Assembly (NCBI GenBank): GCA_900769875.1
Contig: CAAGII010000220.1
Span: 1 to 39,027, forward strand
DNA from: Clostridia bacterium
GTDB taxonomy: Bacteria; Bacillota; Clostridia; Christensenellales; Aristaeellaceae
Length of the DNA stretch: 39,027 nucleotides
Reading direction: 5' to 3'
This document shows, one piece after another, positions 8,254 to 16,174 of the stretch (its first letter is position 1; each line of letters begins with the position of its first letter). Under the pieces are notes generated by a model. The model was not told where the DNA came from. It saw only the letters and a list, made by a program, of their open reading frames with translations, and searched no databases. Both the position numbers and the translations under genes were made by a program.

Positions 8254-8374
8254 AGGTGCGTTGTGAGATGCGCGCAAGGAAGCGCGGCATCCGCGCGTTC
8301 ACACCATTTCGCCGGCGTTTTCCCGGCATACGGCGGACGGGCTGCTGCCCCCGCGGTTGAAAGGAGAAATCATC

Positions 8375-9712
8375 ATGAGCGACTATGCACAGCGCGTTTT
8401 GGAAGGCCTGAAAAAGCGCAACGCCCACGAGCCTGAGTTTATTCAGGCTGCGACCGAGATCCTCACCACCCTCAAGCCCGTCATCGACAAGCATCCCGAG
8501 TTTGAGAAGGCCGGCCTGCTGGAGCGGTACATCGAGCCCGAGCGCGTCATCATGTTCCGCGTGCCGTGGGTGGACGACAACGGCCAGGTGCAGGTGAATC
8601 GCGGCTATCGCGTGCAGTTCAACAGCGCCATCGGCCCGTACAAGGGCGGCCTGCGCCTGCACCCCTCCGTGAACCTGTCCATCATCAAGTTCCTCGGCTT
8701 TGAGCAGATCCTCAAAAACAGCCTGACCGGCCTGCCCATCGGCGGCGGCAAGGGCGGCTCTGACTTCGACCCCAAGGGCAAGAGCGACAACGAGGTGCAG
8801 CGCTTCTGCCAGAGCTTCATGACCGAGCTGTACCGCCACATCGGCGCGGATGTGGACGTGCCCGCCGGTGATATCGGCGTGGGCGGCCGCGAGATCGGCT
8901 TCCTCTACGGCCAGTACAAGCGCATCACCGGCCTGTACGAGGGCGTGCTGACCGGCAAGGGCCTGACCTACGGCGGCTCCCTCGGCCGCACCCCCGCCAC
9001 CGGCTACGGCCTGTGCTATCTGGTCAAGGCCATGCTTGAGGCCAACGGCAAGACCATGAACGGCATGACCGCCGTGGTGTCCGGCTCGGGCAACGTGGCC
9101 ATCTACGCGGTGGAAAAGGCCACGCAGATGGGCGCGAAGGTCGTCGCCATGTCCGACTCCAACGGCTACATTTACGATCCCGACGGCATCCGGCTGGACG
9201 TGGTCAAGCAGCTCAAGGAGGTCGAGCGCAAGCGCATCAAGGAGTATGTGAACGTTGTGCCCACCGCCACCTACACCGAGGGCTGCAGCGGCATCTGGAG
9301 CATTCCCTGCCAGCTGGCGCTGCCCTGCGCGACCCAGAATGAAATCAACGAGGACGCCGCAAAGGCGCTGATTGCCAACGGCGTCGTCGCCGTGGGCGAG
9401 GGCGCGAACATGCCCTCCACCCTTGAGGCGACCGCCGCCTTCCAGCAGGCCGGCGTGCTCTTCGCGCCCGCCAAGGCTGCCAACGCCGGCGGCGTGGCCG
9501 TTTCCGCGCTGGAAATGAGCCAGAACAGCCTGCGCCTCTCCTGGACCTTCGAGGAGGTCGACAACCGCCTCAAGGATATCATGGAGAACATCTTCAAGAA
9601 GATCGACGAGGCCGCGAAGGAATACGCCACCCCCGGCGACTATGTGGCTGGCGCGAACATCGCGGGCTTCCTGAAGGTTGCCGAGGCCATGATGGCGCAG
9701 GGCGCCGTCTAA
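8375..9712 (+). CDS. gdhA: NADP-type glutamate dehydrogenase
   Basis: 445-residue hexameric-type glutamate dehydrogenase, interconverting 2-oxoglutarate plus ammonia and glutamate; the sequence class (about 445 residues, IGPYKGGLRLHPSVN, PIGGGKGGSDFDPKG, DVPAGDIGVGGREIG) is that of GdhA enzymes that usually use NADPH for ammonia assimilation. The catalytic lysines lie in the GGGKGG and KGGLR segments; the dinucleotide domain starts near residue 230 with VVSGSGNVAIYA. The start at 8375 is chosen because AAGGAGA lies 7 nt upstream; an in-frame TTG at 8357 is less likely. It is a monocistronic unit with its own promoter and terminator. Codon choice is strongly C/G-ending, as expected for a highly expressed gene. 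Confidence 0.96.
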   Translation: MSDYAQRVLEGLKKRNAHEPEFIQAATEILTTLKPVIDKHPEFEKAGLLERYIEPERVIMFRVPWVDDNGQVQVNRGYRVQFNSAIGPYKGGLRLHPSVNLSIIKFLGFEQILKNSLTGLPIGGGKGGSDFDPKGKSDNEVQRFCQSFMTELYRHIGADVDVPAGDIGVGGREIGFLYGQYKRITGLYEGVLTGKGLTYGGSLGRTPATGYGLCYLVKAMLEANGKTMNGMTAVVSGSGNVAIYAVEKATQMGAKVVAMSDSNGYIYDPDGIRLDVVKQLKEVERKRIKEYVNVVPTATYTEGCSGIWSIPCQLALPCATQNEINEDAAKALIANGVVAVGEGANMPSTLEATAAFQQAGVLFAPAKAANAGGVAVSALEMSQNSLRLSWTFEEVDNRLKDIMENIFKKIDEAAKEYATPGDYVAGANIAGFLKVAEAMMAQGAV

Positions 9713-9785
9713 GTTACGCGGCATGAGCGGCCGGACGCAGACTCGTCCGCGCTCCCAACCGCTCGCAAACAGATCAAAATTCATG

Positions 9786-9835
9786 GCGGATCGCTTCCGC
9801 GCACCATGCGCGACGGGGCGATCCGCTTTACTTTT
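9786..9835 (+). terminator. Intrinsic terminator after gdhA
   Basis: Stem GCGGATCGC (9786-9794) with GCGATCCGC (9818-9826), an inner CGCGC/GCGCG hairpin, then TTTACTTTT. Confidence 0.8.
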
Positions 9836-9855
9836 GACCGCAAAAATGCTATAAT
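9827..9855 (+). promoter_or_regulatory. Promoter of the ECF-coaX-hom operon, overlapping the gdhA terminator tail
   Basis: TTTACT - 17 bp - TATAAT; the -35 element is part of the T-rich tail of the gdhA terminator. The roughly 115-nt leader that follows (9862-9976) can pair CGCAATC with GATTGCG and CCGGC/GCCGG, GCCAC/GTGGC inside; no known riboswitch was recognised. Confidence 0.6.
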
Positions 9856-9976
9856 GTGCGCAATCCGCATGGAGCGTCCTTGCCGGCAGCCACCGTGCGC
9901 CGGACAAAACCGTGGCGCGATTGCGGAAATCATCATCGTAGGGCATCCCAAGGGAGCCTGAACGGAGGTTTTTTCT

Positions 9977-10546
9977 ATGGAACGGAACAAGCTGTATCCC
10001 ATGGTGCTGCTGGCGCTGTTTGTGGCGCTGATCTTCCTGCTGGGACAGACGCCGCTGGGCATGATTCCCCTCGGCTGGTGCAACGTCACGCTGCTGGTGA
10101 TTCCCGTGGCGGTGGGCACCATCGTGCTGGGACTCAAGAGCGGTCTGGTGCTGGGGCTTGCCTTTGGCGCGACCAGCTTTGTGTCGGCGCTCATCCGCCC
10201 GTCGGTGCTGGTCGCCACGCTGATGGGCGCGTCGCCCGTGCTGACCGCGGTGATGACCTTCCTGCCCAGGCTGTGCATTCCGCTGGTGATCCACCTGGTG
10301 CATACGCTGCTTGAAAAGAAGCATCCCCATATCTCGGTGGCGGTGGCCTCGGCCTGCGGCTCCCTGACCAATACGGTTTTGTACCTCGGGCTGATGCTCT
10401 TGTTCTATGTGCTGTGCGGCATCGACAATACCGCCGTGCTGACCGCCATCGGCGCGACCGCGGGCGGCGCGGGCCCGTGCGAGGCCATCGCGGCGGCGCT
10501 GATCTGCCCGCCCGTGGTGCTGGCGCTGAAAAAGGTGCGCCGCTGA
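9977..10546 (+). CDS. ECF transporter S component, probable pantothenate/vitamin-uptake (PanT-like)
   Basis: 189-residue, six-helix membrane protein of the energy-coupling-factor S-component type, which binds a vitamin and associates with a shared EcfA-A'-T module encoded elsewhere. The N-terminus (KLYPMVLLALFVALIFLLG, then TPLGMIPLG) and the helix-rich body with the AxxxA-type motif VGTIVLGLKSGLVLGLAFG fit the family. Next gene is type III pantothenate kinase, so pantothenate is the most likely substrate; this is inferred from context. A CGGAGG site precedes the ATG. First gene of a probable three-gene operon. Confidence 0.85.
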   Translation: MERNKLYPMVLLALFVALIFLLGQTPLGMIPLGWCNVTLLVIPVAVGTIVLGLKSGLVLGLAFGATSFVSALIRPSVLVATLMGASPVLTAVMTFLPRLCIPLVIHLVHTLLEKKHPHISVAVASACGSLTNTVLYLGLMLLFYVLCGIDNTAVLTAIGATAGGAGPCEAIAAALICPPVVLALKKVRR

Positions 10547-10574
10547 TTCCATCATCAACCGGAGGCTTGGTACC

Positions 10575-11345
10575 ATGATCTTTACCATGGACATCGGCAA
10601 CACCAACATCAAGACCGCCCTGTTCGACGGCGAGCGCATGGTGAAATACTGGCGCGTATCCACCAACAAAATGTACACGTCCGACGAGTACGGCGTGCTG
10701 CTGATGAACCTCTTCGCGCACGAGGGCGTATCGCCCGACTGCGTGGAGGGCGTCATCATCTCCAGCGTGGTGCCGACCATCAATTTCACCATCGACCACA
10801 TGTGCCAGAATTATTTCCATCAAACGCCGATGTTCGTGGTGCCGGGCGTGAAAACGGGCATCAACATCCGCTACGAAAACCCGCGCGAGCTGGGCAGCGA
10901 CCGCATCGCCAACGCCGTGGGCGCGTATGTGCATTACGGCGCGCCCACCATCTTCATCGACTTTGGCACGGCGACCACCTTCGGCGTGGTGGATGAGGGC
11001 GGCGTGTTCCTGGGCGGTCTCATCTGCCCCGGCATCAAGCTGGCAAGCGAAGCGCTGGTGAGCGGCACGGCCAAGCTGCCGCGCTTTGAGCTGACGCGCC
11101 CCGAAAGCGTCATCGGCCGCACAACGCTGGCCAACCTGCAAAGCGGCATGTACTACGGCTATGTGGGACTGGTGCGCAACATCGTGCATCAGATCAAGCA
11201 GGAGCTGAACAAGCCCTGCACCGTAGTCGCCACCGGCGGCATGGCCGCCATGATCGCGGAGGAAAGCCGCGTGATTGACAAGCTGGACGGCCTTTTGACC
11301 CTGAAGGGGCTGTGCGCCATCTGGGAGCGCAACTGCGGCGCGTGA
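10575..11345 (+). CDS. coaX: Type III pantothenate kinase
   Basis: 256-residue CoaX, phosphorylating pantothenate in the first committed step of coenzyme A synthesis. It belongs to the ASKHA fold: phosphate-1 motif MDIGNTNIK (Asp6), the GSDRIANAVGAY motif with catalytic Asp109, and FIDFGTATTF (Asp129) as the second phosphate motif. Length matches the family. CCGGAGG precedes the ATG. It follows the S-component gene by 28 bp, which suggests uptake and trapping of pantothenate as one unit. One variation: FGVV where many relatives have FDVV after the TATT motif. Confidence 0.95.
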   Translation: MIFTMDIGNTNIKTALFDGERMVKYWRVSTNKMYTSDEYGVLLMNLFAHEGVSPDCVEGVIISSVVPTINFTIDHMCQNYFHQTPMFVVPGVKTGINIRYENPRELGSDRIANAVGAYVHYGAPTIFIDFGTATTFGVVDEGGVFLGGLICPGIKLASEALVSGTAKLPRFELTRPESVIGRTTLANLQSGMYYGYVGLVRNIVHQIKQELNKPCTVVATGGMAAMIAEESRVIDKLDGLLTLKGLCAIWERNCGA

Positions 11346-11376
11346 ATCGACCAAAGCAACGAAAGGATTTGGATCA

Positions 11377-12651
11377 ATGAAAGAAGTCGTGATCGGTTTT
11401 CTGGGCGGAGGCAACATCGGCGGCTGCGTATACCGCCTGCTGGAGGACATGCAGACGGAAATCATGCAGCGCGAGCAGCTCCGCATCCGTGTGAAAAGGG
11501 TGCTGGTGAAGGATCTTGAGTCCTTCATCCCCAACGGGATTCCGGAGGAGCTGCTGGTGTTTGACCGCGCGGAAATCATGAACGACCCGGAAATCACCCT
11601 GGTCGCGGAGTTTATGGGCGGCGAGCATCCCGCGGCGGATTTCATGCTGGAGGCGCTCCGGCACGGCAAGACGGTCGTCACCGCCAACAAGGTGGCGCTC
11701 GCAACCCACTGGAGCGAGCTGCAGGAGGAGGCAATCCGCCACGAAGCCGGGCTGTACTATGAGGCCAGCGTCGGCGGCGCGATTCCGATCATCGCCGCGC
11801 TCAACGGCAGCATGCAGGCCAACCGCATCGACCGGGTGCTGGGCATCATCAACGGCACGACCAACTACATTCTCTCCCGCATGTACGAGTGCGGCGAACC
11901 CTACGACAAGGTGCTTGCAGACGCGCAGAAAATGGGGCTTGCCGAGCCGAACCCCGCCTTTGATGTGGAGGGCATGGACGCGGCGTACAAGCTGAGCATT
12001 ATCGCAAGCCTTGCCTTCCACGGCCGCGTAACCTACGACTGCGTGTACCGCGAGGGCATCACCGGCGTGACGGCGACCGATATCGCCTGCGGCAAGGAGA
12101 TGGGCTATGTGCTCAAGCTCCTCGCCATCGCCAAGCGCGAGGGCAGCTGCGTGCAGGTGCGCGTGCATCCGACCTTTGTGCCCAGGCAGCACCCGCTTTC
12201 GCAGGTCAACGGCAGCTTCAACGCCGTGTACCTCCACGGCCACAGCTGCGAGGACATGATGTGGCAGGGCTACGGCGCGGGCACCCCCACCGCCAGCGCC
12301 GTGGTGAGCGATATCATTGCCGCCTGCACCTGCGCAAAGCATAGCTTCCCCACCTTCCGCAACACGCCCGACCGCGATCCCTCGCTGCACTTTACCGGCA
12401 ACTGGGATACCCGCGCCTTCATCCGCCTCAGCTGCGCCGACGCGCCCGGCGTGCTCGCCCGCGTGACGGAATGCCTCGCGCAGGAGAACATCTCCATCGC
12501 CAGCCTGATGCAGAAGGGCGAGGCGCAGGACGGCCTTGTGCCCCTGATCCTTGTGACGCACACCGCGCCCGAGCGCAGCCTGCAGGCGGCGCTGGCAAGG
12601 CTGCCCAGGGACACCTGCCGTCTGGAGAGCGTCATCCGCGTGGAGGAATAA
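11377..12651 (+). CDS. hom: Homoserine dehydrogenase
   Basis: 424-residue homoserine dehydrogenase, reducing aspartate semialdehyde to homoserine for threonine, isoleucine and methionine synthesis. An N-terminal Rossmann segment is seen (IGFLGGGNIGG, residues 6-16), then VTANKVALATHW, the catalytic-domain motif GIINGTTNYIL near 165, GLAEPNPAFDVEGMDAAYKL near 190 with its essential Asp/Lys, and an ACT domain from about residue 348 (FIRLSCADAPGVLARVTECL) that normally mediates threonine feedback. It begins 31 bp after coaX with a weak AAAGG site and is probably cotranscribed. Downstream transcription runs into the hairpin-forming MITE copy. Confidence 0.95.
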   Translation: MKEVVIGFLGGGNIGGCVYRLLEDMQTEIMQREQLRIRVKRVLVKDLESFIPNGIPEELLVFDRAEIMNDPEITLVAEFMGGEHPAADFMLEALRHGKTVVTANKVALATHWSELQEEAIRHEAGLYYEASVGGAIPIIAALNGSMQANRIDRVLGIINGTTNYILSRMYECGEPYDKVLADAQKMGLAEPNPAFDVEGMDAAYKLSIIASLAFHGRVTYDCVYREGITGVTATDIACGKEMGYVLKLLAIAKREGSCVQVRVHPTFVPRQHPLSQVNGSFNAVYLHGHSCEDMMWQGYGAGTPTASAVVSDIIAACTCAKHSFPTFRNTPDRDPSLHFTGNWDTRAFIRLSCADAPGVLARVTECLAQENISIASLMQKGEAQDGLVPLILVTHTAPERSLQAALARLPRDTCRLESVIRVEE

Positions 12652-12671
12652 CGCGCAGGTCACATCAAGAA

Positions 12672-12800
12672 GGCGCTGTCTCAAACCAGGAATGATTTAC
12701 CATAATAATTGATCGACACAAAAAATGGCACGGATGCCTCACCAGATTGGTCGGTATCCATGCCATTTCTGTTCGGATGAAAGTGTTTTGAGACAGCCCC
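12672..12800 (+). mobile_element. MITE-like element, copy 1
   Basis: A 129-bp non-coding element with terminal inverted repeats (GGCGCTGTCTCAAA at one end, TTTGAGACAGCCCC at the other) and an inner inverted repeat around AAATGGCA...TGCCATTT. It can fold into one long hairpin and may terminate hom transcription. A second copy in opposite orientation lies at 13720-13852. The ends resemble IS termini, so it was probably mobilised by a transposase encoded elsewhere. No clear target duplication was seen. Confidence 0.75.
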
Positions 12801-12944
12801 GGTATTGTATCATACGAATTTAGCTAAAGGCTTTACAGGGCATGGCGGATTTTCATGCCGGCAATGCTGAACTAAGCGAGGTGCTGCTTACAGTACGTTC
12901 GGTGGAAACGATACGGTGCTTTGACCAGCCTTGTGCAGCGCACG

Positions 12945-13619
12945 TCATTGGAAAATTTGCTTCAGCACGTCCTGAGCAACCGTGTCACCCAGGTCAGCGG
13001 CCTTCTGCAGCCACTGAATACCCAACTGCTCGTTCTGCTGTACGCCGCGGCCGATATAATACATGATGCCAAGATTGGCCATGGCAATCATATTATCCAG
13101 TTCAGCAGCTTGCTGAAACCACTGAGCAGCAAGCTCATAGTCCTGCGATACACCGCGGCCGTAATAATACATAGAGCCAAGATTACACATGCCTCCCACG
13201 TTGCCCAGGTCAGCAGCCTTCTGATACCACTGAACAGCCAGCTCGTCATCCTGCGGTACACCGCGACCATCCATATATAATAAGCCAAGATTACACATGG
13301 CTCCCGCGTTGCCCAGGTCAGCAGCCTTCTGATTCCACTGAACAGCCAGCTCGTCATCCTGCGGTACACCGCGACCTTCCATATATATTAAGCCAAGATG
13401 ATACATGCCCTCTGCGTTGCCCAGGTCAGCAGCCTTCTGATACCACTGAACAGCTAGCTTATCATTCTGTTCCACGCCGTCACCGTTGGTGTATTGCAGG
13501 CCGCGCAGAACCATGTCCTCCGCTGTCATGTCAACGTCCTCCGCGCAGGCTACAAAGGGCAGTACTGCCAGCAGCATAAGAGCAAGTGGCACAATGAAAA
13601 TGGAACTGTGATGTTTCAT
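12945..13619 (-). CDS. Exported Sel1-like repeat protein (probable lipoprotein)
   Basis: 224 residues: an N-terminal signal sequence (SSIFIVPLALMLLAVLPFVA, then CAED, which could be a variant lipobox or a signal-peptidase I site), followed by five 36-residue Sel1-like repeats of the type AxxxLGxxYxxGxGVxQDxxLAxQWxQKAADLG, and a short end. Sel1 repeats form alpha/alpha solenoids for protein-protein contacts, so a secreted or surface adaptor is likely; the partner is unknown. Base composition is clearly more AT-rich than the neighbours, and the gene sits between two inverted MITE copies, so horizontal acquisition is likely. It has a perfect consensus promoter. The ribosome site is AAAGAGG. Confidence 0.85.
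   Translation of the reverse strand: MKHHSSIFIVPLALMLLAVLPFVACAEDVDMTAEDMVLRGLQYTNGDGVEQNDKLAVQWYQKAADLGNAEGMYHLGLIYMEGRGVPQDDELAVQWNQKAADLGNAGAMCNLGLLYMDGRGVPQDDELAVQWYQKAADLGNVGGMCNLGSMYYYGRGVSQDYELAAQWFQQAAELDNMIAMANLGIMYYIGRGVQQNEQLGIQWLQKAADLGDTVAQDVLKQIFQ
12985..13524 (-). repeat. Five tandem 108-bp units encoding the Sel1 repeats
   Basis: Units begin at 12985, 13093, 13201, 13309 and 13417 with exact 108-bp spacing. The three units from 13201 are nearly identical at DNA level (the TTGCCCAGGTCAGCAGCC start is shared by all three), while 12985 and 13093 have diverged. This indicates recent unit duplication, always in frame. Confidence 0.9.
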
Positions 13620-13667
13620 GGAGATGCCTCTTTCATATTAGAATGGTATTCTGAAGATTGTGCTGTC

Positions 13668-13696
13668 ATTATACATCATATTCGCAAGTATGTCAA
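13668..13696 (-). promoter_or_regulatory. Perfect consensus sigma-A promoter of the Sel1 gene
   Basis: TTGACA - 17 bp - TATAAT on the minus strand, 48 bp upstream of the ATG. Confidence 0.85.
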
Positions 13697-13719
13697 GCAT
13701 TATTACTGAACGCAAAGGC

Positions 13720-13852
13720 GGGGCTGTCTCAAAACATTCTCATCCGAATAGAAATGGCACGGACACCAACCAATCCGGTGATACTTCAGTGCCATTTTTA
13801 ATATGTCGATCAATTGGTATGGAAAGCATTTTTCTGATATGAGACAGCACCT
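13720..13852 (-). mobile_element. MITE-like element, copy 2 (inverted relative to copy 1)
   Basis: A 133-bp element whose reverse complement matches copy 1 along its whole length, including the shared internal TTGATCGACA, AATGGCAC and CGGATGA segments and the terminal GGGGCTGTCTCAAAA. Inner ends of both copies are GGGGCTGTCTC, outer ends GG(C/T)GCTGTCTC, so the copies are an ordered inverted pair bracketing 919 bp. Confidence 0.75.
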
Positions 13853-13872
13853 TTTCCGTCCATCAAAGCAGC

Positions 13873-14367
13873 TCAGTCATAGAGATGATGCTCCACATAC
13901 ACCATCATCCTGTGGCGCTGCCATGCGTACGCAAGCAGTGCAGCAACGGGCGCAAACAAAGCAGGCTCCGGCCTGGCACTCACCATCGCGGTCACAGGCA
14001 GCGTTGCCACAGCAAGCGCAAGCAGCGCAAGAAACAGGCGATGCTCGATATACCACTTGCGCTTCCATTGCCGTTCCCTTTCAGTGCGCGAAAAGACGCC
14101 TGCCGCGGCGGCTTCCGTCACAATTTCGTCAGCATGCGCGCGGAAAACCTCATCCGGCAGCCGCTCGCCCGCCAGCAGCTCATGGATGCTGACGTGCAGC
14201 TGCTGCGACAGGCTTTGCAGCATGTCGATATCCGGCATGTAATTGCCGTTTTCCCAGCGCGAGACCGTTTTGTTGCTCACGCCCAGCCGCTCGCCCAGCG
14301 CCTGCTGCGTCAGCCCCTCGCCGCGGCGGAGCGATGCGATGAATTTTCCGGTTTTGACCTGATCCAT
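13873..14367 (-). CDS. XRE-family regulator with C-terminal membrane segments
   Basis: 164-residue protein. Residues 6-66 are a standard Cro/CI-type HTH (GKFIASLRRGEGLTQQALGE, then VSNKTVSRWENGNYMPD). Two hydrophobic helices follow at roughly 112-130 (LFLALLALAVATLPVTAMV) and 137-154 (ALFAPVAALLAYAWQ), so it is probably a membrane-tethered regulator of a kind common in Clostridia. The start is at 14367, where GGGAGG lies 9 nt upstream; an upstream in-frame ATG is less likely. Target genes are not known. It ends about 20 bp from MITE copy 2. Confidence 0.82.
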   Translation of the reverse strand: MDQVKTGKFIASLRRGEGLTQQALGERLGVSNKTVSRWENGNYMPDIDMLQSLSQQLHVSIHELLAGERLPDEVFRAHADEIVTEAAAAGVFSRTERERQWKRKWYIEHRLFLALLALAVATLPVTAMVSARPEPALFAPVAALLAYAWQRHRMMVYVEHHLYD

Positions 14368-14460
14368 CCGTCTCACCTCCCAAGGCATGATACCGCGTTT
14401 CATGTGAGAATGCTTCCCCACAGACAGCGAATCCGCCCCTTTTCATCCAAAAGCACATGA

Positions 14461-14532
14461 AAACGCGCCCGGCAGTCGTGCTCGGGCACGTTGGAATCAG
14501 CCTGCGGATTCATTTCCGGCACGGGCGCGCTT
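14461..14532 (-). terminator. Possible terminator at the end of the YitT gene
   Basis: On the minus strand GCGCGCCCG (inside the 3' end of the gene) can pair with CGGGCGCG followed by TTTTC, enclosing a CGTGC/GCACG hairpin. The loop is long, so this is tentative. The rest of 14368-14496 contains no gene. Confidence 0.35.
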
Positions 14533-15129
14533 GCCGCGCATCCGCTCCAGCACCCAGACAACCGCGTCCATGGTGAGGCTGGCAAGCAGCGTGTACACCA
14601 TGCCGCACAGAAAGGACATCCAGTCGCGGAACACCGGCACGGACAGGCTGATGATGCTGCCGTCGATCAAAAACGCAAGCAGCCCGAAGGTGAGCCTCGG
14701 CTTCCAGCGCCTGAGCGCCACGATGATGAAATCCGTGCCGCCGGTGGACGAGCCGATGTCAAAGATCAGCCCGTAGCCCGCGCCGGCGCACACGCCCGAA
14801 AGCAGCGACGATACCAGCCTCGGCAGCCCCGGGTCGGGCATGCCGGCCATGACCACATCCACCACGAACGCGCCCAGCACCATGGTGAGCGCCGAATGGA
14901 CAAAAAATCGCAGCCCCAGCTTGCGGAACGTACAAAGCACAATCGGTACATTGATCAGCAGCGTGGTGAGCCCGATCGGAAAGCGAAACAGATGGTTCGC
15001 CATGACCGCAAGCCCCGACACGCCGCCCGGCGCGAAGTCCGCATGCACCGCAAATGCCGTCACGCTGACGCCCAGCAGCAGGCTGCCCAGCAGGTTGTAT
15101 CCTATCAGCCGCAGAATCGGCCTCTTCAA
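14497..15129 (-). CDS. YitT-family membrane protein
   Basis: 210-residue integral membrane protein of the YitT/DUF161 family, with the hallmark APGGVSGLAVM near residue 33 and DIGSSTGGTDFIIVAL near residue 125 and about five to six helices. It lacks the C-terminal cytoplasmic DUF2179 domain found in most relatives (about 280 residues), so it is a short form. Function is not established; some relatives are proposed transporters. The only suitable start is a TTG at 15129; GGGGAG lies 9 nt upstream. It has its own promoter and is not obviously cotranscribed with spo0A. Confidence 0.82.
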   Translation of the reverse strand: MKRPILRLIGYNLLGSLLLGVSVTAFAVHADFAPGGVSGLAVMANHLFRFPIGLTTLLINVPIVLCTFRKLGLRFFVHSALTMVLGAFVVDVVMAGMPDPGLPRLVSSLLSGVCAGAGYGLIFDIGSSTGGTDFIIVALRRWKPRLTFGLLAFLIDGSIISLSVPVFRDWMSFLCGMVYTLLASLTMDAVVWVLERMRGKRARAGNESAG

Positions 15130-15167
15130 GCTCCTTCACTCCCCATGAACGTACCGTGCTGTCAAGA

Positions 15168-15196
15168 AGCATAACCGTACGCCATGCGTTTGTCAA
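15168..15196 (-). promoter_or_regulatory. Promoter of the YitT-family gene
   Basis: TTGACA - 17 bp - TATGCT on the minus strand, in the gap after the spo0A stop codon. Confidence 0.7.
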
Positions 15197-15215
15197 GGGG
15201 CTGAGAACGCCGTTG

Positions 15216-15998
15216 TTACGACGCCTTGTCCTGATCGAGCCGGATTCGCTCCGCGATCATGGAGATCAGCTCACCGTTGGTGGGTTTGTCCTCCGGGCAG
15301 GCGACCCTGCAGCCGAACGCCTTGTTGAGCGTGTCGATGCGTCCGCGGCTCCACGCCACCTCGATGGCATGGCGGATGGCGCGCTCCACCTTGCTCGCGC
15401 TGGTGCCGAAGCGCCTTGCCACGCCGGGGTACAGCTCCTTGGTGATGCGGTTGATCACATCCGGATTATCCACCACCATCTTCACCGCCTCGCGCAGGAA
15501 CGCATAGCCCTTGATGTGCGCCGGGATGCCGATGGTCAGAAACAGGCTGGCCAGCTTCTCGTCCGTCGAGGGCACATGCCCGGGCACCGTCAGGCGGAAG
15601 CTGCCCTCGCGAACGCCGCCCTGCGTGCCCATGCACTCGCGTACCCGTCGGCACAGCACCCCCGGCTCCACGGGCTTAATCATATAGTAGCGCGCGCCCA
15701 GCTCCATGGCGCGCAGGATCAGATCCTCCCGCCCCAGCGCGGATACAACCACCGTTCTGGGCGCCTTGTCCGCATAGCGGCTGCGCATTTCCTCCAGCAG
15801 GGTATAGCCGTCCATCTGCGGCATGATGATGTCCGTCACCACCACATCCGGCGCAAGCTTTTCCATCTGCCCCAGCGCCTCCGCGCCATTTCCACATTCG
15901 GCGACGACCTTCATGCCCTCCTGCTTCTCCATGTACGCACGGAACGCACTCCTCAGCTCCGCATTGTCCTCCACAAGCATCACCTTGATCTCCGCCAT
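15216..15998 (-). CDS. spo0A: Spo0A, master regulator of sporulation
   Basis: 260-residue response regulator. The receiver domain (2-125) has the acidic pair Glu10-Asp11, phosphoacceptor Asp56 (VVVTDIIMPQMDG), the Ser/Thr switch region (VVVSALG) and Lys108 (YYMIKPVE). After a variable linker the C-terminal sigma-A-contacting/DNA-binding domain (about 145-260) carries the diagnostic SASKVERAIRHAIEVAWSRG helix that reads 0A boxes. Length and domain order match Spo0A of spore formers. A purine-rich AAAGGGG precedes the ATG. It has a long 5' region (15999-16277) with a sigma-A promoter and candidate 0A boxes, so autoregulation is likely. No spoIVB lies upstream, unlike in Bacillus. Confidence 0.97.
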   Translation of the reverse strand: MAEIKVMLVEDNAELRSAFRAYMEKQEGMKVVAECGNGAEALGQMEKLAPDVVVTDIIMPQMDGYTLLEEMRSRYADKAPRTVVVSALGREDLILRAMELGARYYMIKPVEPGVLCRRVRECMGTQGGVREGSFRLTVPGHVPSTDEKLASLFLTIGIPAHIKGYAFLREAVKMVVDNPDVINRITKELYPGVARRFGTSASKVERAIRHAIEVAWSRGRIDTLNKAFGCRVACPEDKPTNGELISMIAERIRLDQDKAS

Positions 15999-16090
15999 GA
16001 TACGATGACCCCTTTCAATAAACCTCTCTTTTTGCCAGCATTGGTGCCAGTGGGGCGCCTGTTCCGCGCTTTCCCTCCTGCCATAGCTGC

Positions 16091-16120
16091 ATTATAGCAC
16101 ATTCCCGGGAGGGGTGGAAA
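16091..16120 (-). promoter_or_regulatory. Extended -10 promoter of spo0A
   Basis: TTTCCA - 18 bp - TATAAT on the minus strand with TG at the extended -10 position (TGCTATAAT), about 93 bp upstream of the spo0A ATG. Confidence 0.65.
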
Positions 16121-16174
16121 AAAGCTACAAAAGCTTCCATGGGTCGACTTTCGTACCGGGAGAGCGTGTGCCGG

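Noticed and set aside
9862..9976. Riboswitch upstream of the ECF S-component gene
   Set aside because: Some pairing is possible, but no known riboswitch core was recognised.
8228..10801. Minus-strand open frame of 857 codons
   Set aside because: Antisense to gdhA and the ECF/coaX genes, with no recognisable domain and no ribosome site; a shadow frame.
12985..13524. Regular repeats that might suggest a CRISPR or satellite array
   Set aside because: Period is exactly 108 bp, in frame with a 36-residue Sel1 motif, and there are no unique spacers.
12672..13852. Complete composite transposon with target-site duplication
   Set aside because: The element pair is clear, but no duplicated flanking bases were found at the outer ends and no transposase is present, so only a MITE-flanked cassette is claimed.
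15126..15146. Six-codon leader frame (MGSEGA) overlapping the YitT TTG start
   Set aside because: No ribosome site of its own and likely fortuitous.
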